A stretch of DNA of 64,000 bases from Crossaster papposus (taxonomy: Eukaryota; Echinodermata; Asteroidea; Velatida; Solasteridae): contig JBAIAA010000653.1 of the NCBI GenBank assembly GCA_037893245.1, positions 1,364,001 through 1,428,000 of the forward strand. Direction: 5' to 3'. A model generated the notes under the pieces. That model ran no database searches and was not told the origin of the DNA. It saw nothing but the letters and a program-made list of their open reading frames with translations. Of the stretch, positions 1 through 13,600 are shown piece after piece. Every line of letters begins with the position of its first letter. Position 1 is the stretch's first letter. The position numbers and the translations under genes were made by a program.

Positions 1-753
1 CCCCCTCTATCTCCTAACACCCAGCCCCTTCCCGGTGCATGCTTTCCTTCATGCCATTATTTGTGGGCGGGGATTGTGTGCACAAACCTATGGCGAATTT
101 GAAACGCGTGTGTTAACGTTAACATTTTCAGAAAATCGAAATAAAATACTAACAAAGCATGCCCCGGGTCAAATTGCTAATTTTGCCATTCCTGGAGGCC
201 CCCCTCTATCTCCTAACACACAGCCCCTTCCCGGGGCATGCTTTCCTTCATGCCCTTATTTGTGGGCGGGGATTGTGTGCACAAACCTATGGCGAATTTG
301 AAACGCGTGTGTTAACGTGAACATTTTCAGAAAATCGAAATAAAATACTAAAAAAGCATGCCCCGGGTCAAATTGCTAATTTTGCCATTCCTGGAGGCCC
401 CCCTCTATCTCCTAACACCCAGCCCCTTCCCGGGGCATGCTTTCCTTCATGCCCTTATTTGTGGGCGGGGATTGTGTGCACAAACCTATGGCGAATTGGA
501 AACGCGTGTGTTAACGTTAAAATGTTCAGAAAATCGAAATAAAATACTAACAAAGCATGCCCCGGGTCAAATTGCTAATTTTGCCATTCCTGGAGGCCCC
601 CCTCTATCTCCTAACACCCAGCCCCTTCCCGGGGCATGCTTTCCTTCATGCCCTTATTTGTGGGCGGGGATTGTGTGCACAAACCTATGGCGAATTTGAA
701 ACGCGTGTGTTAACGTTAACATTTTCAGAAAATCGAAATAAAATACTAACAAA

Positions 754-884
754 GCATGCCCGGGGCATGCTTTCCTTCATGCCCTTATTTGTGGGCGGGG
801 ATTGTGTGCACAAACCTACGGCAAATTTGAAACGCGTGTGTTAACGTTAAAATTTTCAGAAAATCGAAATAAAATACTAACAAA
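754..884 (+). repeat. 131-bp short monomer (68-bp deletion), copy 1
   Basis: Spacing between successive GCATGCCC starts is 131 instead of 199. The junction reads GCATGCCCGGGGCATGC: arm 1 of the monomer hairpin is joined directly to arm 2, and the 61-base loop is lost with seven bases of the arms. The same unit carries CTACGGCAAATTTG instead of CTATGGCGAATTTG, which marks it as one lineage with the four other short monomers. Confidence 0.93.
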
Positions 885-2476
885 GCATGCCCCGGGTCAA
901 ATTGCTAATTTTGCCATTCCTGGAGGCCCCCCTCTATCTCCTAACACCCAGCCCCTTCCCGGGGCATGCTTTCCTTCATGCCCTTATTTGTGGGCGGAGA
1001 TTGTGTGCACAAACCTATGGCGAATTTGAAACGCGTGTGTTAACGTAAACATTTTCAGAAAATCGAAATAAAATACTAACAAAGCATGCCCCGGGTCAAA
1101 TTGCTAATTTTGCCATTCCTGGAGGCCCCCCTCTATCTCCTAACACCCAGCCCCTTCCCGGGGCATGCTTTCCTTCATGCCCTTATTTGTGGGCGGGGAT
1201 TGTGTGCACAAACCTATGGCGAATTTGAAACGCGTGTGTTAACGTTAACATTTTCAGAAAATCGAAATAAAATACTAACAAAGCATGCCCCGGGTCAAAT
1301 TGCTAATTTTGCCATTCCTGGAGGCCCCCCTCTATCTCCTAACACCCAGCCCCTTCCCGGGGCATGCTTTCCATCATGCCCTTATTTGTGGGCGGGGATT
1401 GTGTGCACAAACCTATGGCGAATTTGAAACGCGTGTGTTAACGTTACAATTTTCAGAAAATCGAAATAAAATACTAACAAAGCATGCCCCGGGTCAAATT
1501 GCTAATTTTGCCATTCCTGGAGGCCCCCCTCTATCTCCTAACACACAGCCCCTTCCCGGGGCATGCTTTCCTTCATGCCCTTATTTGTGGGCGGGGATTG
1601 TGTGCACAAACCTATGGCGAATTTGAAACGCGTGTGTTAACGTGAAAATTTTCAGAAAATCGAAATAAAATACTAACAAAGCATGCCCCGGGTCAAATTG
1701 CTAATTTTGCCATTCCTGGAGGCCCCCCTCTATCTCCTAACACCCAGCCCCTTCCCGGGGCATGCTTTCCTTCATGCCCTTATTTGTGGGCGGGGATTGT
1801 GTGCACAAACCTATGGCGAATTTGAAACGCGTGTGTTAACGTTAACATTTTCAGAAAATCGAAATAAAATACTAACAAAGCATGCCCCGGGTCAAATTGC
1901 TAATTTTGCCATTCCTGGAGGCCCCCCTCTATCTCCTAACACACAGCCCCTTCCCGGGGCATGCTTTCCTTCATGCCCTTATTTGTGGGCGGGGATTGTG
2001 TGCACAAACCTATGGCGAATTTGAAACGCGTGTGTTAACGTGAACATTTTCAGAAAATCGAAATAAAATACTAAAAAAGCATGCCCCGGGTCAAATTGCT
2101 AATTTTGCCATTCCTGGAGGCCCCCCTCTATCTCCTAACACCCAGCCCCTTCCCGGGGCATGCTTTCCTTCATGCCCTTATTTGTGGGCGGGGATTGTGT
2201 GCACAAACCTATGGCGAATTGGAAACGCGTGTGTTAACGTTAAAATGTTCAGAAAATCGAAATAAAATACTAACAAAGCATGCCCCGGGTCAAATTGCTA
2301 ATTTTGCCATTCCTGGAGGCCCCTCTCTATCTCCTAACACCCAGCCCCTTCCCGGGGCATGCTTTCCTTCATGCCCTTATTTGTGGGCGGGGATTGTGTG
2401 CACAAACCTATGGCGAATTTGAAACGCGTGTGTTAACGTTAACATTTTCAGAAAATCGAAATAAAATACTAACAAA

Positions 2477-2607
2477 GCATGCCCGGGGCATGCTTTCCTT
2501 CATGCCCTTATTTGTGGGCGGGGATTGTGTGCACAAACCTACGGCAAATTTGAAACGCGTGTGTTAACGTTAAAATTTTCAGAAAATCGAAATAAAATAC
2601 TAACAAA
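2477..2607 (+). repeat. 131-bp short monomer, copy 2
   Basis: Same junction and same CTACGGCAAATTTG marker as the unit at 754, exactly 1723 bp downstream, so it was copied as part of the 1723-bp higher-order unit. Confidence 0.93.
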
Positions 2608-5044
2608 GCATGCCCCGGGTCAAATTGCTAATTTTGCCATTCCTGGAGGCCCCCCTCTATCTCCTAACACCCAGCCCCTTCCCGGGGCATGCTTTCCTTC
2701 ATGCCCTTATTTGTGGGCGGAGATTGTGTGCACAAACCTATGGCGAATTTGAAACGCGTGTGTTAACGTAAACATTTTCAGAAAATCGAAATAAAATACT
2801 AACAAAGCATGCCCCGGGTCAAATTGCTAATTTTGCCATTCCTGGAGGCCCCCCTCTATCTCCTAACACCCAGCCCCTTCCCGGGGCATGCTTTCCTTCA
2901 TGCCCTTATTTGTGGGCGGGGATTGTGTGCACAAACCTATGGCGAATTTGAAACGCGTGTGTTAACGTTAACATTTTCAGAAAATCGAAATAAAATACTA
3001 ACAAAGCATGCCCCGGGTCAAATTGCTAATTTTGCCATTCCTGGAGGCCCCCCTCTATCTCCTAACACCCAGCCCCTTCCCGGGGCATGCTTTCCTTCAT
3101 GCCCTTATTTGTGGGCGGGGATTGTGTGCACAAACCTATGGCGAATTTGAAACGCGTGTGTTAACGTTACAATTTTCAGAAAATCGAAATAAAATACTAA
3201 CAAAGCATGCCCCGGGTCAAATTGCTAATTTTGCCATTCCTGGAGGCCCCCCTCTATCTCCTAACACACAGCCCCTTCCCGGGGCATGCTTTCCTTCATG
3301 CCCTTATTTGTGGGCGGGGATTGTGTGCACAAACCTATGGCGAATTTGAAACGCGTGTGTTAACGTGAAAATTTTCAGAAAATCGAAATAAAATACTAAC
3401 AAAGCATGCCCCGGGTCAAATTGCTAATTTTGCCATTCCTGGAGGCCCCCCTCTATCTCCTAACACCCAGCCCCTTCCCGGGGCATGCTTTCCTTCATGC
3501 CCTTATTTGTGGGCGGGGATTGTGTGCACAAACCTATGGCGAATTGGAAACGCGTGTGTTAACGTTAACATTTTCAGAAAATCGAAATAAAATACTAACA
3601 AAGCATGCCCCGGGTCAAATTGCTAATTTTGCCATTCCTGGAGGCCCCCCTCTATCTCCTAACACCCAGCCCCTTCCCGGGGCATGCTTTCCTTCATGCC
3701 CTTATTTGTGGGCGGGGATTGTGTGCACAAACCTATGGCGAATTTGAAACGCGTGTGTTAACGTTAACATTTTCAGAAAATCGAAATAAAATACTAACAA
3801 AGCATGCCCCGGGTCAAATTGCTAATGTTGCCATTCCTGGAGGCCCCCCTCTATCTCCTAACACCCAGCCCCTTCCCGGGGCATGCTTTCCTTCATGCCC
3901 TTATTTGTGGGCGGGGATTGTGTGCACAAACCTATGGCGAATTTGAAACGCGTGTGTTAACGTTAACATTTTCAGAAAATCGAAATAAAATACTAACAAA
4001 GCATGCCCCGGGTCAAATTGCTAATTTTGCCATTCCTGGAGGCCCCCCTCTATCTCCTAACACCCAGCCCCTTCCCGTGGCATGCTTTCCTTTATGCCCT
4101 TATTTGTGGGCGGGGATTGTGTGCACAAACCTATGGCGAATTGGAAACGCGTGTGTTAACGTTAACATTTTCAGAAAATCGAAATAAAATACTAACAAAG
4201 CATGCCCCGGGTCAAATTGCTAATTTTGCCATTCCTGGAGGCCCCCCTCTATCTCCTAACACCCAGCCCCTTCCCGGGGCATGCTTTCCTTCATGCCCTT
4301 ATTTGTGGGCGGGGATTGTGTGCACAAACCTATGGCGAATTTGAAACGCGTGTGTTAACGTTAACATTTTCAGAAAATAGAAATAAAATACTAACAAAGC
4401 ATGCCCCGGGTCAAATTGCTAATTTTGCCATTCCTGGAGGCCCCCCCTCTATCTCCTAACACCCAGCCCCTTCCCGGTGCATGCTTTCCTTCATGCCATT
4501 ATTTGTGGGCGGGGATTGTGTGCACAAACCTATGGCGAATTTGAAACGCGTGTGTTAACGTTAAAATTTTCAGAAAATCGAAATAAAATACTAACAAAGC
4601 ATGCCCCGGGTCAAATTGCTAATTTTGCCATTCCTGGAGGCCCCCCTCTATCTCCTAACACCCAGCCCCTTCCCGGGGCATGCTTTCCTTCATGCCCTTA
4701 TTTGTGGGCGGGGATTGTGTGCACAAACTTATGGCGAATTTGAAACGCGTGTGTTAACGTTAACATTTTCCGAAAATCGAAATAAAATACTAACAAAGCA
4801 TGCCCCGGGTCAAATTGCTAATTTTGCCATTCCTGGCGGCCCCCCTCTATCTCCTAACACCCAGCCCCTTCCCGTGGCATGCTTTCCTTCATGCCCTTAT
4901 TTGTGGGCGGGGATTGTGTGCACAAACCTATGGCGAATTTGAAACGCGTGTGTTAACGTTACAATTTTCAGAAAATCGAAATAAAATACTAACAAAGCAT
5001 GCCCCGGGTCAAATTGCTAATTTTGCCATTCCTGGAGGCCCCCT

Positions 5045-7938
5045 CTATCTCCTAACACCCAGCCCCTTCCCGGGGCATGCTTTCCTTCATGCCCTTATTT
5101 GTGGGCGGGGATTGTGTGCACAAACCTATGGCGAATTTGAAACGCGTGTGTTAACGTAAACATTTTCAGAAAATCGAAATAAAATACTAACAAAGCATGC
5201 CCCGGGTCAAATTGCTAATTTTGCCATTCCTGGAGGCCCCCCTTTATCTCCTAACACCCAGCCCCTTCCCGGGGCATGCTTTCCTTCATGCCCTTATTTG
5301 TGGGCGGGGATTGTGTGCACAAACCTATGGCGAATTTGAAACGCGTGTGTTAACGTTAACATTTTCAGAAAATCGAAATAAAATACTAACAAAGCATGCC
5401 CCGGGTCAAATTGCAAATGTTGCCATTCCTGGAGGCCCCCCTCTATCTCCTAACACACAGCCCCTTCCCGGGGCATGCTTTCCTTCATGCCCTTATTTGT
5501 GGGCGGGGATTGTGTGCATAAACCTATGGCGAATTTGAAACGCGTGTGTTAACGTGAAAATTTTCAGAAAATCGAAATAAAATAATAACAAAGCATGCCC
5601 CTGGTCAAATTGCTAATTTTGCCATTCCTGGAGGCCCCCCTCTATCTCCTAACACCCAGCCCCTTCCCGGTGCATGCTTTCCTTCATGCCATTATTTGTG
5701 GGCGGGGATTGTGTGCACAAACCTATGGCGAATTTGAAACGCGTGTGTTAACGTTAACATTTTCAGAAAATCGAAATAAAATACTAACAAAGCATGCCCC
5801 GGGTCAAATTGCTAATTGTGCCATTCCTGGAGGCCCCCCTCTATCTCCTAACACCCAGCCCCTTCCCGGGGCATGCTTTCCTTCATGCCCTTATTTGTGG
5901 GCGGGGATTGTGTGCACAAACCTATGGCGAATTTGAAACGCGTGTGTTAACGTTAACATTTTCAGAAAATCGAAATAAAATACTAACAAAGCATGCCCCG
6001 GGTCAAATTGCTAATTTTGCCATTCCTGGAGGCCCCCCTCTATCTCCTAACACACAGCCCCTTCCCGGGGCATGCTTTCCTTCATGCCCTTATTTGTGGG
6101 CGGGGATTGTGTGCACAAACCTATGGCGAATTTGAAACGCGTGTGTTAACGTGAACATTTTCAGAAAATCGAAATAAAATACTAAAAAAGCATGCCCCGG
6201 GTCAAATTGCTAATTTTGCCATTCCTGGAGGCCCCCCTCTATCTCCTAACACCCAGCCCCTTCCCGGGGCATGCTTTCCTTCATGCCCTTATTTGTGGGC
6301 GGGGATTGTGTGCACAAACCTATGGCGAATTGGAAACGCGTGTGTTAACGTTAAAATTTTCAGAAAATCGAAATAAAATACTAACAAAGCATGCCCCGGG
6401 TCAAATTGCTAATTTTGCCATTCCTGGAGGCCCCCCTCTATCTCCTAACACCCAGCCCCTTCCCGGGGCATGCTTTCCTTCATGCCCTTATTTGTGGGCG
6501 GGGATTGTGTGCACAAACCTATGGCGAATTTGAAACGCGTGTGTTAACGTAAACATTTTCAGAAAATCGAAATAAAATACTAACAAAGCATGCCCCGGGT
6601 CAAATTGCTAATTTTGCCATTCCTGGAGGCCCCCCTTTATCTCCTAACACCCAGCCCCTTCCCGGGGCATGCTTTCCTTCATGCCCTTATTTGTGGGCGG
6701 GGATTGTGTGCACAAACCTATGGCGAATTTGAAACGCGTGTGTTAACGTTAACATTTTCAGAAAATCGAAATAAAATACTAACAAAGCATGCCCCGGGTC
6801 AAATTGCAAATGTTGCCATTCCTGGAGGCCCCCCTCTATCTCCTAACACACAGCCCCTTCCCGGGGCATGCTTTCCTTCATGCCCTTATTTGTGGGCGGG
6901 GATTGTGTGCATAAACCTATGGCGAATTTGAAACGCGTGTGTTAACGTGAAAATTTTCAGAAAATCGAAATAAAATAATAACAAAGCATGCCCCTGGTCA
7001 AATTGCTAATTTTGCCATTCCTGGAGGCCCCCCTCTATCTCCTAACACCCAGCCCCTTCCCGGTACATGCTTTCCTTCATGCCATTATTTGTGGGCGGGG
7101 ATTGTGTGCACAAACCTATGGCGAATTTGAAACGCGTGTGTTAACGTTAACATTTTCAGAAAATCGAAATAAAATACTAACAAAGCATGCCCCGGGTCAA
7201 ATTGCTAATTGTGCCATTCCTGGAGGCCCCCCTCTATCTCCTAACACCCAGCCCCTTCCCGGGGCATGCTTTCCTTCATGCCCTTATTTGTGGGCGGGGA
7301 TTGTGTGCACAAACCTATGGCGAATTTGAAACGCGTGTGTTAACGTTAACATTTTCAGAAAATCGAAATAAAATACTAACAAAGCATGCCCCGGGTCAAA
7401 TTGCTAATTTTGCCATTCCTGGAGGCCCCCCTCTATCTCCTAACACACAGCCCCTTCCCGAGGCATGCTTTCCTTCATGCCCTTATTTGTGGGCGGGGAT
7501 TGTGTGCACAAACCTATGGCGAATTTGAAACGCGTGTGTTAACGTGAACATTTTCAGAAAATCGAAATAAAATACTAAAAAAGCATGCCCCGGGTCAAAT
7601 TGCTAATTTTGCCATTCCTGGAGGCCCCCCTCTATCTCCTAACACCCAGCCCCTTCCCGGGGCATGCTTTCCTTCATGCCCTTATTTGTGGGCGGGGATT
7701 GTGTGCACAAACCTATGGCGAATTGGAAACGCGTGTGTTAACGTTAAAATTTTCAGAAAATCGAAATAAAATACTAACAAAGCATGCCCCGGGTCAAATT
7801 GCTAATTTTGCCATTCCTGGAAGCCCCCCTCTATCTCCTAACACCCAGCCCCTTCCCGGGGCATGCTTTCCTTCATGCCCTTATTTGTGGGCGGGGATTG
7901 TGTGCACAAACCTATGGCGAATTTGAAACGCGTGTGTT
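5045..7938 (+). repeat. higher-order repeat, 1393 bp (7 monomers), two copies
   Basis: Variant markers recur at +1393, which is 7 x 199. Examples are the GTGCATAAACC variant (5514 and 6907), GCATGCCCCTGG with ATAATAACAAAG (~5583 and ~6976), GCTAATTGTGCC (~5811 and ~7204) and CTAAAAAAGC (~6183 and ~7576). A few private differences, such as CCCGGTACATGC at ~7061 and CCCGAGGCATGC at ~7456, arose after the duplication. The edges are approximate. Confidence 0.85.
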
Positions 7939-8975
7939 AACGTTAACATTTTCAGAAAATCGAAATAAAATACTAACAAAGCATGCCCCGGGTCAAATTG
8001 CAAATGTTGCCATTCCTGGAGGCCCCCCTCTATCTCCTAACACACATCCCCTTCCCGGGGCATGCTTTCCTTCATGCCCTTGTTTGTGGGCGGGGATTGT
8101 GTGCACAAACCTATGGCGAATTTGAAACGCGTGTGTTAACGTGACAATTTTCAGAAAATCGAAATAAAATACTAACAAAGCATGCCCCTGGTCAAATTGC
8201 TAATTTTGCCATTCCTGGAGGCCCCCCTCTATCTCCTAACACCCAGCCCCTTCCCGGTGCATGCTTTCCTTCATGCCATTATTTGTGGGCGGGGATTGTG
8301 TGCACAAACCTATGGCGAATTTGAAACGCGTGTGTTAACGTTAACATTTTCAGAAAATCGAAATAAAATACTAACAAAGCATGCCCCGGGTCAAATTGCT
8401 AATTTTGCCATTCCTGGAGGCCCCCCTCTATCTCCTAACACACAGCCCCTTCCCGGGGCATGCTTTCCTTCATGCCCTTATTTGTGGGCGGGGATTGTGT
8501 GCACAAACCTATGGCGAATTTGAAACGCGTGTGTTAACGTGAACATTTTCAGAAAATCGAAATAAAATACTAAAAAAGCATGCCCCGGGTCAAATTGCTA
8601 ATTTTGCCATTCCTGGAGGCCCCCCTCTATCTCCTAACACCCAGCCCCTTCCCGGGGCATGCTTTCCTTCATGCCCTTATTTGTGGGCGGGGATTGTGTG
8701 CACAAACCTATGGCGAATTGGAAACGCGTGTGTTAACGTTAAAATGTTCAGAAAATCGAAATAAAATACTAACAAAGCATGCCCCGGGTCAAATTGCTAA
8801 TTTTGCCATTCCTGGAGGCCCCCCTCTATCTCCTAACACCCAGCCCCTTCCCGGGGCATGCTTTCCTTCATGCCCTTATTTGTGGGCGGGGATTGTGTGC
8901 ACAAACCTATGGCGAATTTGAAACGCGTGTGTTAACGTTAACATTTTCAGAAAATCGAAATAAAATACTAACAAA

Positions 8976-9106
8976 GCATGCCCGGGGCATGCTTTCCTTC
9001 ATGCCCTTATTTGTGGGCGGGGATTGTGTGCACAAACCTACGGCAAATTTGAAACGCGTGTGTTAACGTTACAATTTTCAGAAAATCGAAATAAAATACT
9101 AACAAA
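8976..9106 (+). repeat. 131-bp short monomer, copy 3
   Basis: Same 68-bp hairpin-loop deletion, and the same neighbours as the units at 754 and 2477: an AAAATGTTC monomer two units before and a GGGCGGAGATT monomer after. It is not in tandem with them, so the segment 8580-9310 looks like a relocated or older copy of the same block. This copy carries TTACAATTTT where the others carry TTAAAATTTT. Confidence 0.92.
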
Positions 9107-10659
9107 GCATGCCCCGGGTCAAATTGCTAATTTTGCCATTCCTGGAGGCCCCCCTCTATCTCCTAACACCCAGCCCCTTCCCGGGGCATGCTTTCCTTCA
9201 TGCCCTTATTTGTGGGCGGAGATTGTGTGCACAAACCTATGGCAAATTTGAAACGCGTGTGTTAACGTAAACATTTTCAGAAAATCGAAATAAAATACTA
9301 ACAAAGCATGCCCCGGGTCAAATTGCTAATTTTGCCATTCCTGGAGGCCCCCCTCTATCTCCTAACACCCAGCCCCTTCCCGGGGCATGCTTTCCTTCAT
9401 GCCCTTATTTGTGGGCGGGGATTGTGTGCACAAACCTATGGCGAATTTGAAACGCGTGTGTTAACGTTAACATTTTCAGAAAATCGAAATAAAATACTAA
9501 CAAAGCATGCCCCGGGTCAAATTGCTAATTTTGCCATTCCTGGAGGCCCCCCTCTATCTCCTAACACCCAGCCCCTTCCCGGGGCATGCTTTCCTTCATG
9601 CCCTTATTTGTGGGCGGGGATTGTGTGCACAAACCTATGGCGAATTTGAAACGCGTGTGTTAACGTTAACATTTTCAGAAAATCGAAATAAAATACTAAC
9701 AAAGCATGCCCCGGGTCAAATTGCTAATTTTGCCATTCCTGGAGGCCCTCCTCTATCTCCTAACACCCAGCCCCTCCCCGTGGCATGCTTTCCTTCATGC
9801 CCTTATTTGTGGGCGGGGATTGTGTTCACAAACCTATGGCGAATTTGAAACGCGTGTGCTAACGTTACAATTTTCAGAAAATCGAAATAAAATACTAACA
9901 AAGCATGCCCCGGGTCAAATTGCTAATTTTGCCATTCCTGGAGGCCCCCTTCTATCTCCTAACACCCAGCCCCTTCCCGTGGCATGCTTTCCTTCATGCC
10001 CTTATTTGTGGGCGGGGATTGTGTGCACAAACCTATGGCGAATTTGAAACGCGTGTGTTAACGTTACAATTTTCAGAAAATCGAAATAAAATACTAACAA
10101 AGCATGCCCCGGGTCAAATTGCTAATTTTGCCATTCCTGGAGGCCCCCCTCTATCTCCTAACACCAAGCCCCTTCCCGGGGCATGCTTTCCTTCATGCCC
10201 TTATTTGTGGCGGGGATTGTGTGCACAAACCTATGGCGAATTTGAAACGCGTGTGTTAACGTTAAAATGTTCAGAAAATCGAAATAAAATACTAACAAAG
10301 CATGCCCCGGGTCAAATAGCTAATTTTTCCATTCCTGGAGGCCCCCCTCTATCTCCTAACACCCAGCCCCTCCCCGTGGCATGCTTTCCTTCATGCCCTT
10401 ATTTGTGGGCGGGGATTGTGTGCACAAACCTATGGCGAATTTGAAACGCGTGTGTTAACGTTAAAATTTTCAGAAAATCGAAATACAATACTAACAAAGC
10501 ATGCCCCGGGTCAAATTGCTAATTTTGCCATTCCTGGAGGCCCCCCTCTATCTCCTAACACCCAGCCCCTTCACGGGGCATGCTTTCCTTCATGCCCTTA
10601 TTTGTGGGCGGGGATTGTGTGCACAAACCTATGGCGAATTTGAAACGCGTGTGTTAACG

Positions 10660-13600
10660 TTAACATTTTCAGAAAATCGAAATAAAATACTAACAAAGCA
10701 TGCCCCGGGTCAAATTGCGAATTTTGCCATTCCTGGAGGCCCCCCTCTATCTCCTAACACCCAGCCCCTTCCCGGGGCATGCTTTCCTTCATGCCCTTAT
10801 TTGTGGGCGGGGATTGTGTGCACAAACCTATGGCGAATTTGAAACGCGTGTGTTAACGTTAAAATATTCAGAAAATCGAAATAAAATACTAACAAAGCAT
10901 GCCCCGGGTCAAATTGCTAATTTTGCCATTCCTGGAGGCCCCCCTCTATCTCCTAACACCCAGCCCCTTCCCGGGGCATGCTTTCCTTCATGCCCTTATT
11001 TGTGGGCGGGGATTGTGTGCACAAACTTATGGCGAATTTGAAACGCGTGTGTTAACGTTACAATTATCAGAAAATCGAAATAAAATACTAACAAAGCATG
11101 CCCCGGGTCAAATTGCTAATTTTGCCATTCCTGGAGGCCCCCCTCTATCTCCTAACACCCAGCCCCTTCCCGTGGCATGCTTTCCTTCATGCCCTTATTT
11201 GTGGGCGGGGATTGTGTGCACAAACCTATGGCGAATTTGAAACACGTGTGTTAACGTTAACATTTTCAGAAAATCGAAATAAAATACTAACAAAGCATGC
11301 CCCGGGTCAAATTGCTAATTTTGCCATTCCTGGAGGCCCCCCTCTATCTCCTAACACCCAGCCCCTTCCCGGTGCATGCTTTCCTTAATGCCATTATTTG
11401 TGGGCGGGGATTGTGTGCACAAACCTATGGCGAATTTGAAACGCGTGTGTTAACGTTAACAGTTTCAGAAAATCGAAATAAAATACTAACAAAGCATGCC
11501 CCGGGTCAAATTGCTAATTTTGCCATTCCTGGAGGCCCCCCTCTATCTCCTAACACCCAGCCCCTTCCCGGGGCATGCTTTCCTTCATGCCCTTATTTGT
11601 GGGCGGGGATTGTGTGCACAAACCTATGGCGAATTTGAAACGCGTGTGTTAACGTTACAATTTTCAGAAAATCGAAATAAAATACTAACAAAGCATGCCC
11701 CGGGTCAAATTGCTAATTTTGCCATTCCTGGAGGCCCCCCTCTATCTCCTAACACACAGCCCCTTCCCGGGGCATGCTTTCCTTCATGCCCTTATTTGTG
11801 GGCGGGGATTGTGTGCACAAACCTATGGCGAATTTGAAACGCGTGTGTTAACGTGAACATTTTCAGAAAATCGAAATAAAATACTAACAAAGCATGCCCC
11901 GGGTCAAATTGCTAATTTTGCCATTCCTGGAGGCCCCCCTCTATCTCCTAACACCCAGCCCCTTCCCGGGGCATGCTTTCCTTCATGCCCTTATTTGTGG
12001 GCGGGGATTGTGTGCACAAACCTATGGCGAATTGGAAACGCGTGTGTTAACGTTAACATTTTCAGAAAATCGAAATAAAATACTAACAAAGCATGCCCCG
12101 GGTCAAATTGCTAATTTTGCCATTCCTGGAGGCCCCCCTCTATCTCCTAACACCCAGCCCCTTCCCGTGGCATGCTTTCCTTTATGCCCTTATTTGTGGG
12201 CGGGGATTGTGTGCACAAACCTATGGCGAATTGGAAACGCGTGTGTTAACGTTAACATTTTCAGAAAATCGAAATAAAATACTAACAAAGCATGCCCCGG
12301 GTCAAATTGCTAATTTTGCCATTCCTGGAGGCCCCCCTCTATCTCCTAACACCCAGCCCCTTCCCGGGGCATGCTTTCCTTCATGCCCTTATTTGTGGGC
12401 GGGGATTGTGTGCACAAACCTATGGCGAATTTGAAACGCGTGTGTTAACGTTACAATTTTCAGAAAATCGAAATAAAATACTAACAAAGCATGCCCCGGG
12501 TCAAATTGCTAATTTTGCCATTCCTGGAGGCCCCCCTCTATCTCCTAACACACAGCCCCTTCCCGGGGCATGCTTTCCTTCATGCCCTTATTTGTGGGCG
12601 GGGATTGTGTGCACAAACCTATGGCGAATTTGAAACGCGTGTGTTAACGTGAACATTTTCAGAAAATCGAAATAAAATACTAACAAAGCATGCCCCGGGT
12701 CAAATTGCTAATTTTGCCATTCCTGGAGGCCCCCCTCTATCTCCTAACACCCAGCCCCTTCCCGGGGCATGCTTTCCTTCATGCCCTTATTTGTGGGCGG
12801 GGATTGTGTGCACAAACCTATGGCGAATTGGAAACGCGTGTGTTAACGTTAACATTTTCAGAAAATCGAAATAAAATACTAACAAAGCATGCCCCGGGTC
12901 AAATTGCTAATTTTGCCATTCCTGGAGGCCCCCCTCTATCTCCTAACACCCAGCCCCTTTCCGGGGCATGCTTTCCTTCATGCCCTTATTTGTGGGCGGG
13001 GATTGTGTGCACAAACCTATGGCGAATTTGAAACGCGTGTGTTAACGTTAACATTTTCAGAAAATCGAAATAAAATACTAACAAAGCATGCCCCGGGTCA
13101 AATTGCTAATTTTGCCATTCCTGGAGGCCCCCCTCTATCTCCTAACACCCAGCCCCTTCCCGGGGCATGCTTTCCTTCATGCCCTTATTTGTGGGCGGGG
13201 ATTGTGTGCACAAACCTATGGCGAATTTGAAACGCGTGTGTTAACGTTAACATTTTCAGAAAATCGAAATAAAATACTAACAAAGCATGCCCCGGGTCAA
13301 ATTGCTAATTTTGCCATTCCTGGAGGCCCCCCTCTATCTCCTAACACCCAGCCCCTTCCCGTGGCATGCTTTCCTTTATGCCCTTATTTGTGGGCGGGGA
13401 TTGTGTGCACAAACCTATGGCGAATTGGAAACGCGTGTGTTAACGTTAACATTTTCAGAAAATCGAAATAAAATACTAACAAAGCATGCCCCGGGTCAAA
13501 TTGCTAATTTTGCCATTCCTGGAGGCCCCCCTCTATCTCCTAACACCCAGCCCCTTCCCGGGGCATGCTTTCCTTCATGCCCTTATTTGTGGGCGGGGAT

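Larger units (their letters stand above)
60..3530 (+). repeat. higher-order repeat, 1723 bp, two copies
   Basis: The succession of variant monomers is repeated at +1723 bp. The CTAAAAAAGC junction at ~350 recurs at ~2073, the AAAATGTTC state at ~520 recurs at ~2243, the 131-bp short monomer at 754 recurs at 2477, and the GGGCGGAGATT variant at ~993 recurs at ~2716. The unit equals eight full monomers plus one 131-bp short monomer (8 x 199 + 131). The copies differ at a few bases, for example GGCCCCCCTC at ~596 against GGCCCCTCTC at ~2319. The edges are approximate and were judged from where the variants stop matching. Confidence 0.85.

Noticed and set aside
5595..5700. Compensatory changes between the two hairpin arms (GCATGCCCCTGG with CCCGGTGCATGC)
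   Set aside because: The two changes fall at different stem positions and do not restore pairing, and the GTGG and GGTG arm-2 variants also occur with a normal arm 1. There is no sign of selection for pairing.
7993..8178. Minus-strand 61-residue frames repeated at 21261, 23251, 25042, 27959, 52277 and 53670
   Set aside because: They occur only where single-base variants remove stops on the reverse strand of a monomer; the copies follow the HOR duplications.
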